From the NCBI GenBank assembly GCA_038373865.1, contig JAXGGA010000466.1:92001-156000 (forward strand): 64,000 nt of DNA. The letters run 5' to 3'. The DNA comes from Uloborus plumipes (lineage: Eukaryota > Arthropoda > Arachnida > Araneae > Uloboridae). The notes beneath the pieces were generated by a model. It did no database searches and was not told the DNA's origin. It saw nothing but the letters and a program-made list of their open reading frames with translations. The translations under genes and the position numbers were made by a program. Positions 59,401-62,400 of this stretch are shown here, piece by piece; positions within the stretch are counted from its first letter, which is position 1, and every line of letters starts with the position of its first letter.

Positions 59401-62400
59401 AGAAAACACAGAAACATTCAGATTTTCGGAAAGCAAAACACCCCCAACAAATATTTTCTTTTAATATAATAACACTATCTAATATCTACTTATATTAAAA
59501 ACTGAGTATCTTTCTTTCTATCTATGTCACGGTTCTTTCTCCTGAACGCCAATGAACTGAAAGTCGAACCAGGTACCGATAGATAGGAAATTTTTCAGGC
59601 TTTATTAGTTTCAATTTATATAATTATACGATTTTAATTAGCGAAGATATCAATTAATAAGTAGTCAAATTTAAAGCGATAAAGCCTAATAAATGATTAA
59701 ATATGAAATCCATTGTTGAAACGCGGTTGCTATGAAACAGTGATAACAATGATAATGAGAATTTTGAATAAAGGCTTAACTAAATCAAACACGAAACTCA
59801 TAAGCAGGCCACTTACATAGTATTTTTATCGCTAGGTACTTGTAATATTTTGGAACATTCATTTGTTGAAAAGCCATCTACTTATATTAAAAACTGAGTG
59901 TCTATGTCTGCTTTTTTTCTTTGAGCAAGCTGAACTTACTGAAACTTTCCTCACCATCTTGAAGGCACGAAGCATCTCAATAATTCGAATGATTTTTTGA
60001 AAAAAGGAGAAAAGTAAAGGCGTGAAGCGCCTGTTAACAAGCCGCCTTGGCGGGGAGTAGTTTCTTGAAATTTTCCTCACTATTTTCAGGGCACGAAGTG
60101 CCCGTGCAACGCCGGGCCACGTGCGTGGTATGTCTTGAAATCGAATGAACATTAAATTCTATCAAATAATATAACTTCAGAATGAGGTGAAAGTTAGAGA
60201 AGGGGACGTTATGCATCAACATGCCGCAGGAAGCTAATCTAGCTGCCCTGGCAGCTAGTTGGGATCATAAAAACTGATAATATTAGTGTAACGATGTACT
60301 GTAGACTTAAAGATTAGATGGTTTTGACAATATTAAAGAAGGGATAACATTAACTGTGATCACAATAGTTGGAGAAAATCTAACCAGACAGTATTGTGAA
60401 AGCCCCACAGATTCTAATTGCAACACTTTGAAGTTGCCAGGTTAGGTTTTCCCCAGTTATAGCTACTCTTTTTAACACAGCATTCAAACGTTTTAGTGAT
60501 GATTTGTTTGTTGGAGTGTTCTAACGGAGTCTGTGGTTAGCACACTTATGATCTTTGATACTTTTAGACTGCCGACAACGGTTTTCACAAAATGCGTTTT
60601 TTTTTTTTTTTTCCAACGTTGTTTCACTGCATTTATTAATTTCATTGTTAACTGCCTGAACAGTTTAGTTTAGATAAACTATCATGTTTTTACATTTTAA
60701 GCAAATATTTATTTGATGACTAAACATATAAAAAGCAATCACAAATTATTTTAGAAAAGGACTTACATCCATCAAGCGAACAGTTTCATCCAGGTCACTT
60801 GGTTGTGATGCCAACATATCTTTCAACAAGCAATTAAAGAGTTTCTTTAATGATGACACCAAATGAATGTCTGAAGTTTTCAAGAATGTAATACATTTGT
60901 GCTTCAAGAAAAATAAACATGGTTCAACAAGCCATTCAAACAAATCATCTATTAAGGAAATGTAATCTTCGGAGATATTTGTATCAGTAAGTAGTTTTAA
61001 ATAGGAATCCTTCGTTGGCCTCCATCCAAGCTATTGAATATATTAAAAAAAGATAAGAGAACATTAGTCACACTACTGAGCAAAAAAAAAAAAAAAAAGC
61101 AAAAACGTTTTCTTGAATAATTACTATTGGTTACCTCAATATCAATTCACTTTAAAACAACACATACTTTTACATTTTTATAGTAGTTAAATAATTTAAA
61201 TATCTAAATACAAAAAAAGAAAAGAACTGCCAGAAACCACAACTTAGACACCAAACATTAGTTTTAAAGACTTAAGTTATACTTTAAAATGTTAGGAATT
61301 AATTATAATGGACTAGAAATGAAATAAGGTCAAGTATTTAAAAACTCGCACGGTCACAAAATTTTAACACAATCTATAAATGCTTTCTCAAGTTCAATAA
61401 AAATTGCATTAATTGTATGCAATTTCCTACATTTTCCAATTATATACAGTAGTTTAATACTTTTGTGCAGCTCAATTAGATCATGTTAGCAAATAATGAC
61501 ACAATTTTACTATCAAACTTAATACCTATATTTGAATTCTTTTGAATTAATCAAGAATAATCTATTCCATATTTGCTGCTTCTGATTCAGGTCAAACAAA
61601 AGAAAGCAGTGATGCTGTGCAAGGGAACAGAACTTTAAATAATGTAAAAATCACTAAAACAAATCTTTAAAAATTTTCAAGTTTTGTACAACAGTACTTT
61701 ACCATAATTAAATTGCATAAATACAACATTAAGTTAAGCAAAGATGCTTGATAAATAAAAGCATCAATAATGTTTCATAACTATTAAGTCCTTAGTTTTA
61801 ATTTCAGTTTTGAGCATTAACTTTCAATAAAAGAATCCTCATTTAACTATCTATATATATAAAAGAAAGTCGTGTTAGTTACACTATTTATAACTCAAGA
61901 ACGGCTGTACCGATATGGCTAAAAATTGGTGGGTAGGTAGCTTAGAGCCAGGAGACGGACATAGGCTATAATTTATGTGTGTCAGTTACATAAATAGAAA
62001 AACTGTCTTATTGACTAAGCCTTTTTTGACACCTCCATGGCTGAGCGACATAAAGCACACGTTCTGGCAGGTTCCGGAACGCAGTAAACAGGTTGTAAGT
62101 TAGCGGTGCGTTGAGTGTTATTTGACTTTTTCGTGAAATAAATTATAAACAAACGCGTTACTTCCCTTGAAATTTATATGTGATAAGCTGTCAGAAACGA
62201 TTGCTCATTCCTAGGATCCCGATGATCCCAACCGATATGCCGTTTGAATTTAAAAGACTTCAATTTCCGATCCGTCTTGCATTTGTCATGACCTTTAACA
62301 AATCACAAGGCCAATCCTTAAAAGTTTGTGGTTTGAATCTAGAACATCACTGTTTTTCCCATGGTCAATTATATGTGGCATGTTTACGGGTCGGAAGACC

